Assembly: GCF_003725535.1 (NCBI RefSeq)
Contig: NZ_RJSF01000044.1
Coordinates: 84,319 to 148,318, forward strand
Reading direction: 5' to 3'
Origin: Nocardioides pocheonensis
GTDB taxonomy: Bacteria; Actinomycetota; Actinomycetes; Propionibacteriales; Nocardioidaceae
DNA length: 64,000 nucleotides
Shown: positions 50,140 to 58,678 of the stretch, piece by piece
Layout: every line of letters starts with the position of its first letter
How positions within the stretch are numbered: position 1 is the first letter of the stretch
Made by a program: the position numbers and the translations under genes
Notes under the pieces: model-generated
Database searches by the model: none
Told to the model about the DNA's origin: nothing
The model's input: the letters and a program-made list of their open reading frames with translations, nothing else

Positions 50140-50856
50140 TCAGATCGGCAGCGAGCCGAGTCCGGTGCACAGCTGCTGGAGCTGACCCGTCGGGTCCTGG
50201 GCGGCGATCTGGTCGCAGATGCCCTCCAGCGTGCCGCCGATGACCCCGCCGCTGGTGCCGGGAGTCGGCAGGCCGGGGAGGCTGGAGCCACCGAGCACGG
50301 TGCAGAGCTGGCCGAACTGGCCGGTCGGGTCCTGCGCGGCGAGCTGGTTGCACAGCGCCACCGGGTCGGTGCTCGGGCTGCTCGCGGCGAGCTGGCCCAG
50401 CAGGTCGCAGAAGGCGGCCGAGCCGGAGGCGAAGGTGCCGGTCGGGTCCTGGGAGGTCAGCTGGCCGGCCATCGCGTTGCACTGGTCGGTCACGGGGTTC
50501 GAGGGGGCCGGGGTCGGCGCGGGGGCCGGGCTCGGGCTCGGGCTCGGGGAGGACTGGTTCATGCAGGCGTTGTAGGCGCTCCGGGCGGCAGCCAGGTGGC
50601 GGCGGTCGCGCTTGAGGTGCTTGCGGGCCTTCTTCGCGGCGGCCTTGTGGTGGTGCCGCTTGGCCTTCTTCAGCTGCTTCTTGTCCTTGGCGACCTTGTG
50701 CTGCGCCTGGGCGACCGCGCTCTGCTGGCTCGCACACGAGGAGGTGGCCGAGGCGATCCGCGCCGCGTCGGCCGCACCGGCGGTCGCGGTCAGGCCGGCG
50801 CCCACGGCGAGGGTGACGAGGACCGCGAGGGCGATCCGGCTGATCTGCTTGAACAC
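50140..50856 (-). CDS. Secreted protein with lysine-rich coiled helix and three CxQDPTGxxC modules
   Basis: 238 residues. Signal peptide (residues 1-~29, AVLVTLAVGAGLTATAGA), a Lys/Arg/His-rich helix flanked by Cys41 and Cys98 (51-90), a (SP)n/PAP linker at 103-121, then three modules with C at 126, 169, 214, a QDPTG core and closing C at 150, 185, 230 (the second and third have exactly 15 residues between the cysteines; the first carries an insertion). No family recognised. GTG 50856 is preferred because GGGAG lies six bases upstream and the signal peptide then starts correctly. A BldN-like promoter lies 65 bp upstream. Confidence 0.78.
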   Translation of the reverse strand: MFKQISRIALAVLVTLAVGAGLTATAGAADAARIASATSSCASQQSAVAQAQHKVAKDKKQLKKAKRHHHKAAAKKARKHLKRDRRHLAAARSAYNACMNQSSPSPSPSPAPAPTPAPSNPVTDQCNAMAGQLTSQDPTGTFASGSAAFCDLLGQLAASSPSTDPVALCNQLAAQDPTGQFGQLCTVLGGSSLPGLPTPGTSGGVIGGTLEGICDQIAAQDPTGQLQQLCTGLGSLPI

Positions 50857-50921
50857 TGTTTGCTCCCGTTCTGTGGCGAAATCTCCGTTTGAGACCGAAA
50901 TGTCGTCCCGAGACATGTGAC

Positions 50922-50949
50922 TCAACGCACGCCAAGAAGAGGGGTTACG
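50922..50949 (-). promoter_or_regulatory. BldN-like ECF promoter of the secreted repeat-protein gene
   Basis: Minus strand CGTAAC (50949-50944) and CGTTGA (50927-50922) spaced 16 bp, with the -10 box about 65 bp before GTG 50856. Matches 30028-30055 in boxes, spacing and leader length. Confidence 0.6.
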
Positions 50950-50963
50950 GGCGGTTTTGCCCG
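50948..50963 (-). terminator. Small hairpin downstream of the CDF gene
   Basis: On the minus strand CGGGC-N6-GCCCG followed by a pyrimidine run (CCCCTCTTCTT), 37 bp after the CDF stop codon. It overlaps the -35 box of the next gene. Confidence 0.45.
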
Positions 50964-51000
50964 ATGTAGACCAGTGAGGGCGGTTCTGCGGGAAATGTGC

Positions 51001-51936
51001 TCAGGGATGCTCGGTGTCGTGCTCGTGGTCGCGGTGCGACTCCGGCTCCACCTGGAAGGTGGCGTGGTCGATCCCGAAGTGGCGCGCCACACAGCCGGTG
51101 AGGTCGTCGAGGATCGGCCCGACGCCGCGCTCACCGAGGGTGGCCTCGGTGACGGTCACGTGCGCGGACAGCGCGGGCATGCCGCTGGTGATGGTCCAGG
51201 CGTGCAGGTCGTGCACGTCCACGACGCCACCCACCTCCCGGAGGTGGTCGCGCACCTCGTCGACGTCCACCCCGCGGGGCGCCGCCTCGAGGAGCACGGC
51301 GCCGGCCTCACCGAGCAGGGCCCAGGCGCGGGGCAGCACCATCGCCGCGATCAACAGGGACGCGATCGAGTCGGCCCGCAGGAACCCCGTGGTCAGCACG
51401 AGCACGCCCGCGACGATCGCGAGCACCGATCCGAGGGTGTCGCCGAGCACCTCGAGCCACGCGCCCCTCATGTTCAGCGACGCGTCCCTGCGCGAGGTGA
51501 GCAGCAGCAGCGACACCAGGTTCGCGGCGAGCCCGACGCCGGCGAACCACAGCATCTGGCCGGCGTCGACGTCGGCGGGGTGGACCAGTCGCCTCGTCCC
51601 GGCGTACGCCAGGTAGGCGCAGACGCCGATCAGCACGAGCGCGTTGAGGAGGGCGGCCAGGATCTCGGCCCGGTGGAAGCCATAGGTACGCCGGGGCGTG
51701 ACCGGCCGGGCCGCGAGCAGCGAGGCGAGCAGGGCGACCACGATGCCGGCCGCGTCGGTGAGCATGTGGCCCGCGTCCGCCAGCAGCGCGAGCGACCCGG
51801 ACACCCACGCGCCCACCGCTTCCACCAGCAGCACCCCGGTGGTGACGAGCAGCACCAGGACGAGCCGCCGGCGGTCCTCGGCCCGACCGGCCGCATGGTG
51901 GTGGTGGCCGTGCGTGTCGGGGAGGCCCGCGTTCAT
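51001..51936 (-). CDS. CDF-family divalent metal efflux transporter (CzcD/ZitB-like)
   Basis: 311 residues, six membrane helices and a C-terminal cytoplasmic ferredoxin-like domain. The N-terminus THGHHHHAAG and the C-terminus HRDHEHDTEH are His-rich. The helix 2 site is ADAGHMLTDA (HxxxD); helix 5 reads LEVLGDTLGS, i.e. ExxxD where CzcD/ZitB has HxxxD, a variant I recall from other actinobacterial members. Zinc is the most likely ion; the ExxxD change could shift selectivity. Divergent from the 2'-5' ligase gene with 36 bp between. Confidence 0.9.
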   Translation of the reverse strand: MNAGLPDTHGHHHHAAGRAEDRRRLVLVLLVTTGVLLVEAVGAWVSGSLALLADAGHMLTDAAGIVVALLASLLAARPVTPRRTYGFHRAEILAALLNALVLIGVCAYLAYAGTRRLVHPADVDAGQMLWFAGVGLAANLVSLLLLTSRRDASLNMRGAWLEVLGDTLGSVLAIVAGVLVLTTGFLRADSIASLLIAAMVLPRAWALLGEAGAVLLEAAPRGVDVDEVRDHLREVGGVVDVHDLHAWTITSGMPALSAHVTVTEATLGERGVGPILDDLTGCVARHFGIDHATFQVEPESHRDHEHDTEHP

Positions 51937-51972
51937 GGGTGAGAAGGTACTCGCGGCCACTACGCTGCGGGC

Positions 51973-52437
51973 GTGACGCAGTCGTACCTCCCGACCATCA
52001 CCGGGGTCGTCGTCCTGGTCCCGGAGGCGCGCGACATCGTGCCCTGGGCACACATCACGATCCTCGCGCCGTTCGGCCAGCAGCCGGCTCCCACCGCGGG
52101 CGAGCTGGCCGAGCTCGAGGAGTTCTTCGCCGGCGAGATGCCCTTCGCCTACGAGCTCACCCAGATCTGCACCTTCCCCAGCGGAATGCGCTACCTCTCC
52201 CCCGAGCCGGTCAGCGCGTTCAGCCGGCTGACCCACGGCCTGCACCAGCTGTTTCCCGAGTACCCGCCCTACGAGGGCGCCTTCGACCTGGTGATCCCGC
52301 ACCTGACCATCCCCGACGACGCCGTGGTGGAGCCCCTGCCGATCCAGGCCCATGCGCGGATCGCGACCTTGCTGCACCTCGAGGACGGCGTCTACACCGA
52401 GCTCGCGTCGTTCCCCTTCGGGACCAGCGCCGCATGA
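51973..52437 (+). CDS. 2'-5' RNA ligase/cyclic phosphodiesterase superfamily protein
   Basis: 154 residues of the 2H phosphoesterase fold with both HxT motifs: AHITIL (about residue 27) and PHLTIP (about 109). It may hydrolyse or ligate 2'-5' or 2',3'-cyclic phosphate bonds; physiological substrate unknown. Start GTG 51973. Its stop overlaps the next start (ATGA), placing it first in a three-gene operon with a degenerate ABC ATPase and a YhgE/Pip protein. Confidence 0.83.
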   Translation: MTQSYLPTITGVVVLVPEARDIVPWAHITILAPFGQQPAPTAGELAELEEFFAGEMPFAYELTQICTFPSGMRYLSPEPVSAFSRLTHGLHQLFPEYPPYEGAFDLVIPHLTIPDDAVVEPLPIQAHARIATLLHLEDGVYTELASFPFGTSAA

Positions 52438-53138
52438 GCACGCTGCACGCGGCCGGCGTCTGGGTGAGCGACGGCCGGCGGATGCTGCTCGCCCCGACCA
52501 CGGCGTCGGTGAGCACCGGCGAGATCGTGGCCGTGCACGGCGACCCCGGCCACCGGCACACGCTGTTCGCCCTGGCCCTGGGCGGACGGCTGGCAGAGGC
52601 CCGGGGCGAGGTCGACGTCGACGGCGACGCGTCCGCCGCGACGCGGCAGCGGCAGGTCGCGCTGGTCGACGTGCCCGGGGTGAGCGAGCCCGACGACGTC
52701 AGCGCGCTGACCACGGTCGTCGGCGAGGAGCTCGCGATGGCCGGCAGGCCCGCGGGTCGCGGACCGGTCGACCACTGGCTCACCACGAACGGCCTGCGCC
52801 CGCACCGCGACGACCGGATCGAGGACCTCCCCGCAGGGCTGCGCACCCTCGCCCTGGCCCGGCTGGCGTCGCTGCGGCCCGGCGTGCAGTTCCTCGTGCT
52901 GGCGCTGCCCGAGCGCAACGGCATCGATCCGGAGGCGTGGCTGGAGGACGCGATCGCACTCGCCGACGCCGGCTTCGGCGTGCTCGCGACCATGTCGACC
53001 GGAATCGCCCGGCACGTCGAGCGCGACCACCCCGGGATCCGCACGGTGCCGTTCGGCAACGCCGAGTTCACGGGGGCCGAATTCACGGGGGCCGAGCCCG
53101 ACGACGACGAGCCCCGGACGACGGAGGACGACCGATGA
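52434..53138 (+). CDS. Degenerate ABC-type ATPase-like protein
   Basis: 234 residues arranged like an ABC ATPase, but the P-loop position reads VAVHGDPGHRHTLFALAL instead of GxxGxGKS/T, so ATP binding by Walker A is lost. Later segments match in order: IEDLPAGLRTLALARLASLRPGVQFLVLALPE sits where the signature and Walker B helix belong, with no LSGGQ or acidic DE pair. The tail repeats GAEFTGAEF and ends acidic. It is fixed between two genes by ATGA overlaps. I infer a pseudo-ATPase partner of the YhgE/Pip protein. Confidence 0.68.
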   Translation: MSTLHAAGVWVSDGRRMLLAPTTASVSTGEIVAVHGDPGHRHTLFALALGGRLAEARGEVDVDGDASAATRQRQVALVDVPGVSEPDDVSALTTVVGEELAMAGRPAGRGPVDHWLTTNGLRPHRDDRIEDLPAGLRTLALARLASLRPGVQFLVLALPERNGIDPEAWLEDAIALADAGFGVLATMSTGIARHVERDHPGIRTVPFGNAEFTGAEFTGAEPDDDEPRTTEDDR

Positions 53139-55030
53139 CCTCGATCAGGATGGCGCTCACCGAGCTGCAGCGGATCACCGCCGGCCGGCTCGCCCGGATC
53201 GCGGTGCTGGCGCTGGTGCTCGTGCCGACCCTGTACGGCGGCCTCTACCTCTACGCCAACCACGATCCCTACCAGAACCTCGACCAGGTGCCGGCGGCGC
53301 TCGTCGTGCTCGACCGCGGCTCGACCGACCCCGCAGGCAAGCAGATCAACGCCGGCCAGGAGGTGGCCGCCGAGCTGGTCGAGCAGGGCTCCTTCGACTG
53401 GCACGAGGTCGGGGCGGCCCGGGCGCGGGACGGCGTACGGGAGGGGAGGTACGACTTCGCGCTCACCGTCCCGGCCGACTTCTCCGCCGCGCTCACCTCC
53501 TCCGCGCGCTTCGACCCGGAGCAGGCGCGGCTCACGATGACCACGAACGACGCCAACTCCTATCTCTCCACGACCATCGCGGACACCGTCACCGCCCGGG
53601 TCCGCGACGCGATCGCCAGCCGGGTCGGCAGCGCCGCGGCCGAGCAGTTCCTGCTGGGCTTCGGCCGGATCCGTGGCTCGCTGCAGGAGGCCGCCGACGG
53701 CGCGCAGACCCTGAAGGACGGCCTCGACACCGCCGCGTCCGGCGCCGCGCAGCTCGACCGGGGCGCGACCCGGCTCCGCGCCGGGAGCACCCAGCTGGCG
53801 TCGGGGCTGGCGACCCTGCAGCAGCGGACGGCCTCGTTGCCCGCCCAGACCGCCCAGCTGGCCGACGGAGCACAGGCGGTGGCGAACGGCGACGCGAAGC
53901 TGGCCGCGGTCGGGGACAACCTGCGCGCCTTCTCGATCGCCGCGAAGAACGCCTACTACGACCGACGCGTCGACCTCGAGAACCGGATGTCGGCACTCGG
54001 CCTCACCGACGCCCAGCAGAACCAGCTGCTCGACGTCTACGACCAGCTCGCCACACCGGTGAACGACGCCGACGCCGCCGTCGCCCGCGGCTCGGCCCGG
54101 CTCGACGCACTCGCCACCGGGGCCGGCCAGGTGGCCGCAGGCGCCCGCACGCTCGCCGACGCCACGCCCGCCCTGGTCAGCGGCATCCGTCAGGCCCGCC
54201 ACGGTGCGGACGACGTCAGCGCCGGCGCCGGCCGGCTGCAGGCCGGTGCCGCGGAGCTCGACAGCGGGCTCGGACAGCTCGCCGCCGGCAGCGGCACGCT
54301 GGCCCAGAAGCTCTCCGACGGCGTCGCCTCGATCCCCGACGTGACCGACAACCAGCGCTCCCGCATCGCCCGCACCATCGGTGACCCGGTCGGCATCCGG
54401 GGCGTGTCCCAGGCCAAGGCCGGATCGTACGGCGCCGGGCTGGCTCCGTTCTTCATGTCGCTCGCGGCCTGGATCGGCGGCTACGTGCTCTTCCTGCTCG
54501 TCCGTCCGCTGTCCCGGCGCGCGATGGCGGCCAACCAGACGCCGCTGCGGGTCGCGCTCGGCGGCTGGCTCACGCCGGCGCTCGTCGGGGTCGCGCAGAT
54601 GGCCGCGCTGCTGGCGGTGGTCGGGCTCGCCGTACGGATCGTGCCCGAGAACCTCCCCGGCACGCTGCTCTTCCTCATCCTGATGTCGGCGACCTTCGTC
54701 GCGATCGTGCACGCGCTCAACGCATGGCTCGGCGCGGCCGGGCAGTTCCTGGGCCTGGTGCTGATGGTGCTCCAGCTGGTGACCGCGGGCGGGACGTTCC
54801 CCTGGCAGACGATCCCGCAGCCGCTGCACTGGCTGCACCACGTGCTGCCGATGGGGTACGCCGTCGACGGCCTCCGCCAGCTGATGTACGGCGGCCTGTC
54901 CACCCTCGTCCTGCGCGACGTGGTCGTGCTCCTCGTCTGGCTCGCCGTGGCCCTCCTCGCCACCTCGCGGGCCGCCCGCGCGCAACGGATCTGGACCGTG
55001 CAGCGGGTCAAGCCGGAGCTGGCGCTCTGA
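53135..55030 (+). CDS. YhgE/Pip-family membrane protein
   Basis: 631 residues: one N-terminal helix (VLALVLVPTLYGGLYLYA), a long extracytoplasmic region with alanine/glycine/leucine-rich coiled-coil repeats (AADGAQTLKDGLDTAASGAAQL and others, residues ~180-420), and five or six C-terminal helices (FFMSLAAWIGGYVLFLLV onward), the YhgE/Pip architecture related to phage-infection proteins and ESX/ABC-2-type exporters. GGAGG precedes ATG 53135. Probably acts in export or envelope assembly with the upstream ABC-like protein. Confidence 0.88.
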   Translation: MTSIRMALTELQRITAGRLARIAVLALVLVPTLYGGLYLYANHDPYQNLDQVPAALVVLDRGSTDPAGKQINAGQEVAAELVEQGSFDWHEVGAARARDGVREGRYDFALTVPADFSAALTSSARFDPEQARLTMTTNDANSYLSTTIADTVTARVRDAIASRVGSAAAEQFLLGFGRIRGSLQEAADGAQTLKDGLDTAASGAAQLDRGATRLRAGSTQLASGLATLQQRTASLPAQTAQLADGAQAVANGDAKLAAVGDNLRAFSIAAKNAYYDRRVDLENRMSALGLTDAQQNQLLDVYDQLATPVNDADAAVARGSARLDALATGAGQVAAGARTLADATPALVSGIRQARHGADDVSAGAGRLQAGAAELDSGLGQLAAGSGTLAQKLSDGVASIPDVTDNQRSRIARTIGDPVGIRGVSQAKAGSYGAGLAPFFMSLAAWIGGYVLFLLVRPLSRRAMAANQTPLRVALGGWLTPALVGVAQMAALLAVVGLAVRIVPENLPGTLLFLILMSATFVAIVHALNAWLGAAGQFLGLVLMVLQLVTAGGTFPWQTIPQPLHWLHHVLPMGYAVDGLRQLMYGGLSTLVLRDVVVLLVWLAVALLATSRAARAQRIWTVQRVKPELAL

Positions 55031-55034
55031 CGGA

Positions 55035-55916
55035 TCAGGGCCGCGGCGCACCCGCGAAGTCGGCCAGCACGGCCGCGAGCTCGTGCGGAGCCTCCTCGGC
55101 GACGTGGTGCCCGCAGTCGATCGGGTGGCCACGGACGTCGTCGGCCCAGCTGCGCCAGATCGCGACGGGGTCGCCGTGCTGCTCCTCCAGGTCGTCGCGC
55201 AGCGACCACTGCACCAGCACGGGACAGCCGATCCGGCGCCCGGCGGCGCGATCGGTCTCCTCGTGCTCGCGGTCGACGGTCAGGCCGGCCCGGTAGTCCT
55301 CGAGCATCGCCCGGACCACCCGCGGGTCGCGGATCGCCTCGAGCCACTCGTCGTGGTTCCCCGGGCCCATGCGGTCCCGCTTGCCCTCCTCGTGGGCCTT
55401 GTACCAGGCCTCGGGGTCCGCGGTGATCACCCGCTCCGGCTTCCCCGGTTGGGCGAAGAAGAACCAGTGCCACCAGTCCGTTGCGAACTTCACCGTGATC
55501 CGGTCCAGGTGCTCGACGAGCGGCAGGCAGTCGAGGAACGCCACCCGCTCGACCCGATCCGGGTGGTCGAGCGTCAGACGCAGCGCGACGGGCCCGCCGC
55601 GGTCGTGCCCGGCCAGTGCGAACCGCTCGTGACCGAGCCGGTCCATCACCCGCGCCAGGTCGCCGGCGACCGCGCGCTTGGAGTGCGCGCTGTGGTCGAC
55701 CGTCGGCGCCGGGCCGCGCGACCCGCCGTAGCCACGGAGGTCCGGGCACACCACGGCCATCCCGCGCTCGACCAGCAGCGGCGCCACCCGGTGCCAGGTC
55801 GCGGACGTGCGCGGGTGCCCGTGGAGCAGCAGGATCGGCGGACCCTCACCCCCGTGGCGCACCCGGATCGTCGCGTCACCGGTGTCGACGTACGACGTCT
55901 CGAAGCCCTCGAACAC
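55035..55916 (-). CDS. Alpha/beta hydrolase, haloacetate dehalogenase-like
   Basis: 293 residues. The nucleophile elbow is AGHDRGG with Asp105-Arg106, so the nucleophile is Asp, as in dehalogenases and epoxide hydrolases. His150-Trp151 (in WWHWFFFAQP) and Tyr208 (in DYRAG) align with the halide-binding trio of fluoroacetate dehalogenase, Asp129 with its acid and His270 (CGHHVAEEAP) with its base. The second carboxylate-binding Arg of that enzyme (DRGxR) is Pro109 here, so a fluoroacetate substrate is not assured. Last gene of a three-gene minus-strand run with an MFS transporter and a glycosidase. Confidence 0.85.
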   Translation of the reverse strand: MFEGFETSYVDTGDATIRVRHGGEGPPILLLHGHPRTSATWHRVAPLLVERGMAVVCPDLRGYGGSRGPAPTVDHSAHSKRAVAGDLARVMDRLGHERFALAGHDRGGPVALRLTLDHPDRVERVAFLDCLPLVEHLDRITVKFATDWWHWFFFAQPGKPERVITADPEAWYKAHEEGKRDRMGPGNHDEWLEAIRDPRVVRAMLEDYRAGLTVDREHEETDRAAGRRIGCPVLVQWSLRDDLEEQHGDPVAIWRSWADDVRGHPIDCGHHVAEEAPHELAAVLADFAGAPRP

Positions 55917-55957
55917 CGTCCGCGATTACCCGGCATGACGCCGGCCAAACGGCGTGG

Positions 55958-57211
55958 TCAGGTGAGCGAGCGGATCTTGTTCACCAGCACCGAGCCGAGC
56001 ACGGACACAGCCGCGGCGACCAGGTAGAGCCCCGAGTAGCCGAGGTTCAGCGAGAGCACCAGCGCGGCGACTCCCGGAGCGAGCACCTGAGGCAGCGCGT
56101 TGGCGATGTTGATCACGCCGAGGTCCTTGGCCCGGTCGAGGGCGGCGGGGAGCACCTGTGTGATCATCGCGAAGTCGACCGCGGTGTAGGTGCCGAACCC
56201 GATCGCGAGGATCACGGCACCCGCGATCGCCATCGCCCAGGTCGAGGCGAAGGCGAGGATCAGCAGCGCGACGGCGGCGATCAGGCCGGAGCCGATCACG
56301 AACGGCTTGCGGCGGCCGATCTTGTCCGACCAGATGCCGCCGCCGATCGCGGTGAGGATCGTGATCACGCCGTACAGGGCGGTGAGGACGAAGACGCCGT
56401 CCTCGGCCTCCTTGTCGGTCAGGTCGATCGCGTCCTTGAGGTAGTAGAGGAGGTAGAGGATCACCAGCGCGTTGCCGAGGTTCATCAGGAAGCGGGTCAG
56501 CCACGCCCACGCGAAGTCGGGGTGCTCGCGCGGCGAGACCCACAGCGAGCCGACGAACTGCCGGGCGCTGAACGGCCGCCGGGCGCTGGGCGGGAGCGCG
56601 AGGTCCCGGGAGTCGAAGCAGTAGGGCAGGCTCACCACGAAGAGCACGCCCGCGATGGTGAGGTAGCCGGCGGCGATGCTTCCGGTGGCCGCGGCGATGC
56701 CCGAGCCTGCCACCACGCCGGCGGTCTGGGCGATCGCCAGCCAGCCGCCCACCGTGCCGCGCTGGCCGGCCGGCACCTGGTCGGGGACCGTCGCGGTGAT
56801 CGCCGCGAGCATCGCGTTGAGCGCGGCCTGCGCCAGCGCCCAGGCGAGCACCATCCAGAGCACCGAGTTGGCCGCGGACAGCAGCACCATCGCGACGATC
56901 GCGCCCGCGAGGCCGCCGATCACCCAGGGAAGCCGCCGCCCCATCCGGGCGACGGTGCGGTCGGAGAGCGCGCCGCACAGCGGGTTGAGGATCGTGGAGA
57001 CCGCGGCCCCGATGCCGGTGACCAGCGCGAGCGTGGCCTCCTTGTGGTGCGGGGAGAACTGCTCGGCCTGCTGGGCGAGCAGCACCTGGATCGGGCCGAA
57101 GAAGCCGGCCCAGACGCCGATGCTGATCAGGCTGAGCCAGACCACCCAGACGCCGGCGACCGGGCGGGTCGGCTCCTCGAGGGCGGCGATCCCGCCGTCG
57201 GTGGTCGTCAC
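55958..57211 (-). CDS. MFS sugar transporter
   Basis: 417 residues with twelve predicted membrane helices, starting VAGVWVVWLSLISIGVWAGFFGPIQVLL and showing MFS loop GALSDRTVARMGRR between helices 2 and 3. Placed 7 bp downstream of the GH1 glycosidase gene, so the pair probably imports and cleaves a beta-glucoside; the direction is inference from context. It ends 41 bp before the dehalogenase-like gene. Confidence 0.88.
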   Translation of the reverse strand: MTTTDGGIAALEEPTRPVAGVWVVWLSLISIGVWAGFFGPIQVLLAQQAEQFSPHHKEATLALVTGIGAAVSTILNPLCGALSDRTVARMGRRLPWVIGGLAGAIVAMVLLSAANSVLWMVLAWALAQAALNAMLAAITATVPDQVPAGQRGTVGGWLAIAQTAGVVAGSGIAAATGSIAAGYLTIAGVLFVVSLPYCFDSRDLALPPSARRPFSARQFVGSLWVSPREHPDFAWAWLTRFLMNLGNALVILYLLYYLKDAIDLTDKEAEDGVFVLTALYGVITILTAIGGGIWSDKIGRRKPFVIGSGLIAAVALLILAFASTWAMAIAGAVILAIGFGTYTAVDFAMITQVLPAALDRAKDLGVINIANALPQVLAPGVAALVLSLNLGYSGLYLVAAAVSVLGSVLVNKIRSLT

Positions 57212-57218
57212 CGCGCGC

Positions 57219-58652
57219 TCACCGGTTGGCCCGGACCGTCTCGCCGTACCAGTCGAACGAGCGCTTCGGCGTACGCCGCTGGGTCTCGTAGTCGACGTGG
57301 ACCAACCCGAAGCGCTGCGTGTAGCCCTCGCTCCACTCGAAGTTGTCCATCAGCGACCAGCAGTAGTAGCCGCGGACGTCGACCCCCTGCTCGATCGCCG
57401 CCGCCACCGCCCGCAGGTGGCTGTCGAGGTAGTCGATGCGCGGCTGGTCGTCGACGACCCCGTGCTCGTCGGGGCCCATGTTGTAGGAGCAGCCGTTCTC
57501 GGTGATCATCACCGGCGGCAGGCCGGGGTAGCGCTCCTTCAGCAGGACGAGCAGCTCCCGCAGGCCGTCCGGTACGACGGGCCAGCCGAAGTCGGTCTTC
57601 GGGTAGCCCGGGATCTCCCGCTGGTCGAACGGCATTTCACTCGCCGGGTCGGCGGGCGCCGCGACGCACATCGGGTTGTAGTAGTTGACGCCGTAGAAGT
57701 CGAGCGGCTGCGCGATCACGGCGAGGTCCTCGTCGAGCCCGTCGTGGGTGGTCGAGCCGCCTCCGGTTCTTGAGCCGCCGCCGGTGGTTGAGCCGCCTCC
57801 GGTGGTTGAGCTTGCCGAAACCCCCATCAGGTCGCCGAAGCCCTCGGGGTAGCGGCCGAGCAGCATCGGGTCGGCGAAGATCCGGTTCCACACGGTGTCG
57901 AAGAGGTCAGCCGCGGCCTTGTCCTCGTCGGAGTCCGAGGCCGGCCACATCGGCGCGTGGTTGTTCGCGGTGCCGACCGCCTGCGCCCCGGCGGCCCGGA
58001 GCGCCTGCGTCGCCAGTCCGTGCCCGAGGAGCAGGTGGTGCGCGGCCGGCAGCGCCCCGAACATCAGGGTCTTGCCGGGTGCGTGCATGCCGAGCGCGTA
58101 GCCGAGCAGCGACACGACGTTCGGCTCGTTCACCGGCACCCAGTGGGCGACCCGGTCGGCCAGCCGCTCGGCCACGATCGCGGCGTACTCGGCGAAGCGG
58201 TGTGCGGTGTCGCGACTCATCCAGCCGCCGGCGTCCTCGAGCGCCTGCGGCAGGTCCCAGTGGTAGAGCGTCGCCATCGGCGCGATGTCGTGCGCGAGCA
58301 GCTCGTCGACCAGCCGGTCGTAGAACTCGAGCCCGGCCGCGTTCGGCGCGCCCGAGCCGGTCGGCTGGATCCGCGGCCAGGCGATCGAGAACCGGTAGCC
58401 GTGCGCCCCCAGCCGGGCCATCAGCGCGACGTCCTCGCGATAGCGGTGGTAGTGGTCGCAGGCCACCGCCCCGCTGCTGGCGTCGATGATCCGCCCGGGC
58501 TCGGCGCAGAACGTGTCCCAGATGCTCGGGCCCTTGCCGTCCTCGGCCGCGGCCCCCTCGATCTGGTACGACGCCGTGCTGGTTCCGAACCTGAAGCCCG
58601 CGGGCAGCCGCGGCCGGTCCGTCCCCGTCTCTCCCTCTCCCATGCCCGGCAT
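57219..58652 (-). CDS. Glycoside hydrolase family 1 beta-glucosidase with repeat-derived insertion
   Basis: 477 residues, normal GH1 length plus an insertion. Catalytic acid/base Glu is in VPVNEPNV (about 176), nucleophile Glu in MITENGCSY (about 383), and FRFGTSTASYQIEGA opens the domain. Residues about 278-302 are a Gly/Ser/Thr low-complexity loop, (STTGGG)n, translated from the 57747-57822 repeat tract, which would lie at the barrel surface. ATG 58652 is chosen because GGTGGAG precedes it; the alternative ATG is at 58643. First of the three-gene run with the MFS transporter. Confidence 0.9.
   Translation of the reverse strand: MPGMGEGETGTDRPRLPAGFRFGTSTASYQIEGAAAEDGKGPSIWDTFCAEPGRIIDASSGAVACDHYHRYREDVALMARLGAHGYRFSIAWPRIQPTGSGAPNAAGLEFYDRLVDELLAHDIAPMATLYHWDLPQALEDAGGWMSRDTAHRFAEYAAIVAERLADRVAHWVPVNEPNVVSLLGYALGMHAPGKTLMFGALPAAHHLLLGHGLATQALRAAGAQAVGTANNHAPMWPASDSDEDKAAADLFDTVWNRIFADPMLLGRYPEGFGDLMGVSASSTTGGGSTTGGGSRTGGGSTTHDGLDEDLAVIAQPLDFYGVNYYNPMCVAAPADPASEMPFDQREIPGYPKTDFGWPVVPDGLRELLVLLKERYPGLPPVMITENGCSYNMGPDEHGVVDDQPRIDYLDSHLRAVAAAIEQGVDVRGYYCWSLMDNFEWSEGYTQRFGLVHVDYETQRRTPKRSFDWYGETVRANR
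57747..57822. repeat. 18-bp tandem repeat tract ending in a dispersed repeat copy, inside the GH1 gene
   Basis: Units GGTGGTCGAGCCGCCTCC (57747), GGTTCTTGAGCCGCCGCC (57765), GGTGGTTGAGCCGCCTCC (57783), then GGTGGTTGAGCTTGCCGAAACC (57801-57822), which belongs to the family at 9151 and 25441. All multiples of three, so the reading frame is kept. Confidence 0.8.
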
Positions 58653-58678
58653 TCTGCTCCACCGAGGGCCGGGTTCGC

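Noticed and set aside
51001..51936. Unique metal-site mutation (ExxxD) in the CDF transporter
   Set aside because: I recall this variant in other actinobacterial CDF proteins, so it is not a local novelty.
52220..55132. 970-codon minus-strand frame opposite the ABC-like/YhgE genes
   Set aside because: Low-complexity antisense frame without any recognisable motif; the plus-strand genes overlap neatly and have RBSs.
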